Shown piece by piece: positions 5,576 to 7,608 of a stretch of 7,608 nt of DNA; positions within the stretch are counted from its first letter, which is position 1, and each line of letters begins with the position of its first letter. The translations under genes were made by a program, and so were the position numbers. Under the pieces are notes generated by a model. The model searched no databases. It was given only the letters and a program-made list of their open reading frames with translations, and had not been told where the DNA came from. Location of the stretch: positions 1 through 7,608 of the forward strand of contig JADHSW010000149.1 of the NCBI GenBank assembly GCA_016776705.1. The letters are read 5' to 3'. The stretch comes from Rhodospirillales bacterium (GTDB lineage: Bacteria; Pseudomonadota; Alphaproteobacteria; Rhodospirillales; JABHCV01).

Positions 5576-6873
5576 AGTACAGAAAAGCTGCTGTCTTCAT
5601 TGATTTTCCTGTTGCGCGAGAAAAAGCCAATATTCAGGTCACGGTTCAGGTTCTTTAAATGAAAGGATACCGGATCAGCGTCATGATCACGACCAAGCTC
5701 ACAGGTACCGATCAATTCCGCCATCAGGGCACCGGCAACCGGGGCGTTTTTGAACTGGTTGCCGCTGGTGCCAATCGCCAGATAAAAACCTGCAAGATCG
5801 GTTTTGTCGTAGATGGGTATCCAGTCGGGCGATACGTCATAACACGCAACAATGCCCCTTAAGTGACCAGGGATACCCAGGTTCGGCATGCGTTGCGCCA
5901 TGCGCATCAATTGCACCTGAGCCTGATCGCTCAGGCTGTCCTGAAAATCGTCAGGGTCGACCCATTGCATGGGATCACATGCGGCATTCAAGCCGCCAAT
6001 GACGAGGAAATTGCCAATTTCCGGACGCACGTAACTGCCGACATCTTCATCAGTCATGATGGGGCCGTTCTTCTCAAAATCGAAACCCGGCACGCAAGGC
6101 ACATAGGCCACCTCTTCGCGCAGCGCCCGTGTATCCAGCGCCATCTTGTCGTCTACGCCAGCCATGCGGTTTATCCTTGATGAATGGGGACCGCCGATAT
6201 TGACGATGACCGGGGCGTCAATCTCCCGGCCATCGGCCAAAGTGACCCCACAGACCCTTTCCCCGGACTGCCGGATTTCCGTGACCGGGGCATTAAAAAG
6301 GAATTCAGCCCCCGCCCCCTGGGCCGCGATCTGGGCATTATGAGCGGCCAACTGCGGATCATTCATGTATCCGGCAACAGGAAAGAACACCGCGCCCTTT
6401 ACGGTCTCTCCATTGGGTAGGCCAAAGTCAGGATGGTCCAGGTTTTTAGGGGGGCCATAACAGGCGAGATCCAGGAACGGAAGTTTTTCAAGAATTGTCT
6501 CCGGGCTCCACGATTCCCAGGGAATGCCCAGCTTGTCCGAAAGCGATGTCCAGGTTCCGACCTGCGGATTTTTCCCGGCATTCATCACCAGGCATCCAGT
6601 CTCGCGATACCGGGCGAACCCCCGCTCATCCTCAATGCCCAGATATTTTTCCCAATCGCGCCAATGGTGGTAGCCCTCGTAGGCCATGGCCATGCCTTCA
6701 AGAGTCGAATAATGGGTGCGGATAATGGCGCTGGAAAAACTGGTCGAGCCGTAACCTGCGGCTGGAAGCCTGTCCACGTTCAGGGTTTTCCAGCCCCGCT
6801 TCGCCAATTCGAAGGCCGTGCAACACCCGATAATGCCAGCGCCGATAATGATGGCGTCGTAACGTGCGACCAT
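5569..6873 (-). CDS. FAD-dependent oxidoreductase, DadA/sarcosine-oxidase type (DAO family)
   Basis: This 434-residue flavoprotein belongs to the DAO family, which oxidises amines or amino acids such as D-amino acids, sarcosine or glycine. The N-terminus is a Rossmann FAD-binding fold with GAGIIG (residues 11-16) and an acidic residue at the end of β2 (VDRL). The segment SSAIIRTHYST follows. Near the C-terminus is the FAD-domain signature GTSGNQFKNAPVAG, then the ending SSFSVLG, which is a normal end for this group, so the gene looks complete. No signal peptide or membrane helix is seen, so the protein is probably cytoplasmic. The ATG at 6873 puts the FAD motif at the usual distance from the N-terminus, although the ribosome site is weak (GGGG about 12 bases upstream). 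The substrate cannot be read. Its place before cbbP may be chance or reflect glycine/glyoxylate recycling; the latter is speculation. Confidence 0.88.
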   Translation of the reverse strand: MVARYDAIIIGAGIIGCCTAFELAKRGWKTLNVDRLPAAGYGSTSFSSAIIRTHYSTLEGMAMAYEGYHHWRDWEKYLGIEDERGFARYRETGCLVMNAGKNPQVGTWTSLSDKLGIPWESWSPETILEKLPFLDLACYGPPKNLDHPDFGLPNGETVKGAVFFPVAGYMNDPQLAAHNAQIAAQGAGAEFLFNAPVTEIRQSGERVCGVTLADGREIDAPVIVNIGGPHSSRINRMAGVDDKMALDTRALREEVAYVPCVPGFDFEKNGPIMTDEDVGSYVRPEIGNFLVIGGLNAACDPMQWVDPDDFQDSLSDQAQVQLMRMAQRMPNLGIPGHLRGIVACYDVSPDWIPIYDKTDLAGFYLAIGTSGNQFKNAPVAGALMAELIGTCELGRDHDADPVSFHLKNLNRDLNIGFFSRNRKINEDSSFSVLG

Positions 6874-7090
6874 ACCTTTTACACCCCTGCACTCTTCACA
6901 AAAAACTTACACGACGGGACGAAGCCAACAACAAAATTAAGGAACCGGAAGGTAGAAGTTACCCATCAGCGGCATTTAGTGCCTGATTCCCCACATCTTA
7001 ATATCATAATTTTGTTGTTTTTCAACAGATTAGCTATGGCTTGAATATTGCAGGATTTCTGGAAAATGAAAAACATTCAGGGAGATAAAA
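6874..7090. promoter_or_regulatory. Divergent promoter region
   Basis: These 217 bases separate the minus-strand oxidoreductase from the plus-strand hypothetical gene, so both promoters should lie here. The segment around 6990-7060 is AT-rich. For the plus strand, TTGTTG (7012-7017) and TATGGC (7035-7040) are 17 bases apart and form a poor sigma-70 match. They overlap a small hairpin, TGTTG-TTTTT-CAACA (7013-7027). A good ribosome site, GGGAG (7080-7084), lies 6 bases before the ATG at 7091. No convincing promoter was seen for the oxidoreductase. Confidence 0.35.
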
Positions 7091-7522
7091 ATGTTCGTTG
7101 ATAAAGCTGGCGCTGCGGCTGTGGCAGTCGCTCAAAACAAATCAAATGAAGAGTCAACAGGCGCAAGTTTTAAGGATTTCATGCTGGCTGCAGCCCAAAG
7201 CGGGAAAAAATCCGATAACGCGCCAGAAGAAATTTCTGAAGAGCGCAGGATCTATGAGGACATCCTTGGAACGGGATTCACCAATTGGGTTCAAGATATG
7301 CGCAAGGAAGAAATGGAAAAGAAAATCCGTGAGCGCGTTCTGTCAAGCATGGGACTGACCGAGGAAGAACTGGCGAAAATGCCCGCAGAACAAAAAGCCG
7401 CGATTGAAAAGCTCATTCAGGATTACATCCAGCAGGCTATGGCTGCAAAAGGAACAGACAAAGCCCAGGAACAGCAAAGCAAGGGACAAGCCTATGTTCC
7501 TGTGCTGCCTGGCGCATTATAA
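7091..7522 (+). CDS. Hypothetical protein, charged, helical, soluble
   Basis: I do not recognise this 143-residue protein. It has no signal peptide, membrane segment or cysteine. The first 20 residues are Ala/Val-rich, followed by a polar Ser/Lys/Glu stretch. The middle (residues about 57-75) has ILGTGFTNWVQDMRKEEM. A strongly charged, helix-prone part follows with MGLTEEELAKMPAEQKAAIEKLI, a pattern I associate with short uncharacterised proteobacterial proteins. The Gln/Lys-rich tail ends in YVPVLPGAL. The ATG has a good ribosome site (GGGAG, spacing 6) and codon use looks like the neighbours', so it is very probably a real gene. It stands alone behind its own promoter region, and a flavoprotein gene starts about 40 bases downstream on the same strand, possibly in the same transcript. 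An alternative frame over the same stretch (7098-7358) lacks a ribosome site and was set aside. Confidence 0.75.
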   Translation: MFVDKAGAAAVAVAQNKSNEESTGASFKDFMLAAAQSGKKSDNAPEEISEERRIYEDILGTGFTNWVQDMRKEEMEKKIRERVLSSMGLTEEELAKMPAEQKAAIEKLIQDYIQQAMAAKGTDKAQEQQSKGQAYVPVLPGAL

Positions 7523-7563
7523 CGTTCCCGGCGCTATCAATCAGCACGGATCGGGAAATCCTT

Positions 7564-7608
7564 TTGAACCATTTCGACGTTATCATTATCGGGGCCGGTG
7601 CGGCCGGG
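7564..7608 (+). CDS. FAD/NAD(P)-binding oxidoreductase, start only
   Basis: The last 15 codons read as the beginning of a flavoprotein: a TTG start, then NHFDVIIIGAGAAG, a textbook dinucleotide-binding βαβ motif with GxGxxG. The TTG is chosen because GGGAA (7553-7557) lies 6 bases upstream and no ATG or GTG is available nearby in frame. The GAGAAG form is common in the HI0933/YhiN (BaiN) flavoprotein family, but also in others, so the exact family stays open. The gene runs off the window. Confidence 0.7.
   Translation, partial: MNHFDVIIIGAGAAG

Noticed and set aside
6433..7044. Plus-strand open frame of 203 codons opposite the oxidoreductase
   Set aside because: It is mostly antisense to a clearly real FAD oxidoreductase and its translation resembles no protein.
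7525..7557. TTCCCG / CGGGAA inverted repeat after the hypothetical gene
   Set aside because: The arms are only 6 bp with a 21-base loop and no T-run; it overlaps the likely ribosome site of the next gene but is too weak to call as a terminator or switch.

Overview
The window looks like part of the chromosome of a sulfur-oxidising, CO2-fixing Proteobacterium, most likely an alphaproteobacterium of the Rhodospirillales type. This rests on SoxYZ, a class I (bacterial octameric type) phosphoribulokinase resembling the Rhodobacter sphaeroides enzyme, a TtrS/FixJ-style two-component pair and moderate GC content. The species cannot be fixed from the sequence.

Left part, plus strand (1-3530). The 3' portion of a TtrS/ThsS-like sensor histidine kinase (start outside the window) overlaps by 4 bases a FixJ/TtrR-like response regulator. 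A 151-base gap with several dyads follows, then a secreted DsrE-family protein, soxY (Tat signal, C-terminal GGCGG carrier arm) and soxZ. A perfect 16-bp hairpin lies between dsrE and soxY. The simplest reading is a sulfur-compound sensor next to the sulfur carrier genes it controls. SoxAX, SoxB and SoxCD are not in the window.

Middle part, minus strand (3626-6873). Read 5' to 3' on that strand: a DadA-type FAD-dependent amine/amino-acid oxidoreductase, a phosphoribulokinase with all catalytic motifs intact (cbbP), and, 2 bases further on, a second full-length phosphoribulokinase paralogue. The second copy has lost the P-loop, has Glu for the catalytic-base Asp42 and Gln for the Walker-B Glu, yet keeps the rest of the fold and the sugar-phosphate side. 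This apparent pseudo-phosphoribulokinase paired with an active one is the most unusual item here. A TNA-N8-TNA / 7-bp inverted repeat upstream of cbbP is a candidate CbbR operator.

Right part, plus strand (7091-7608). An unrecognised 143-residue soluble charged protein is followed by the first 15 codons of a flavoprotein that runs off the window. No RNA genes, CRISPR arrays or mobile elements were seen, and no gene-free stretch exceeds about 220 bases.
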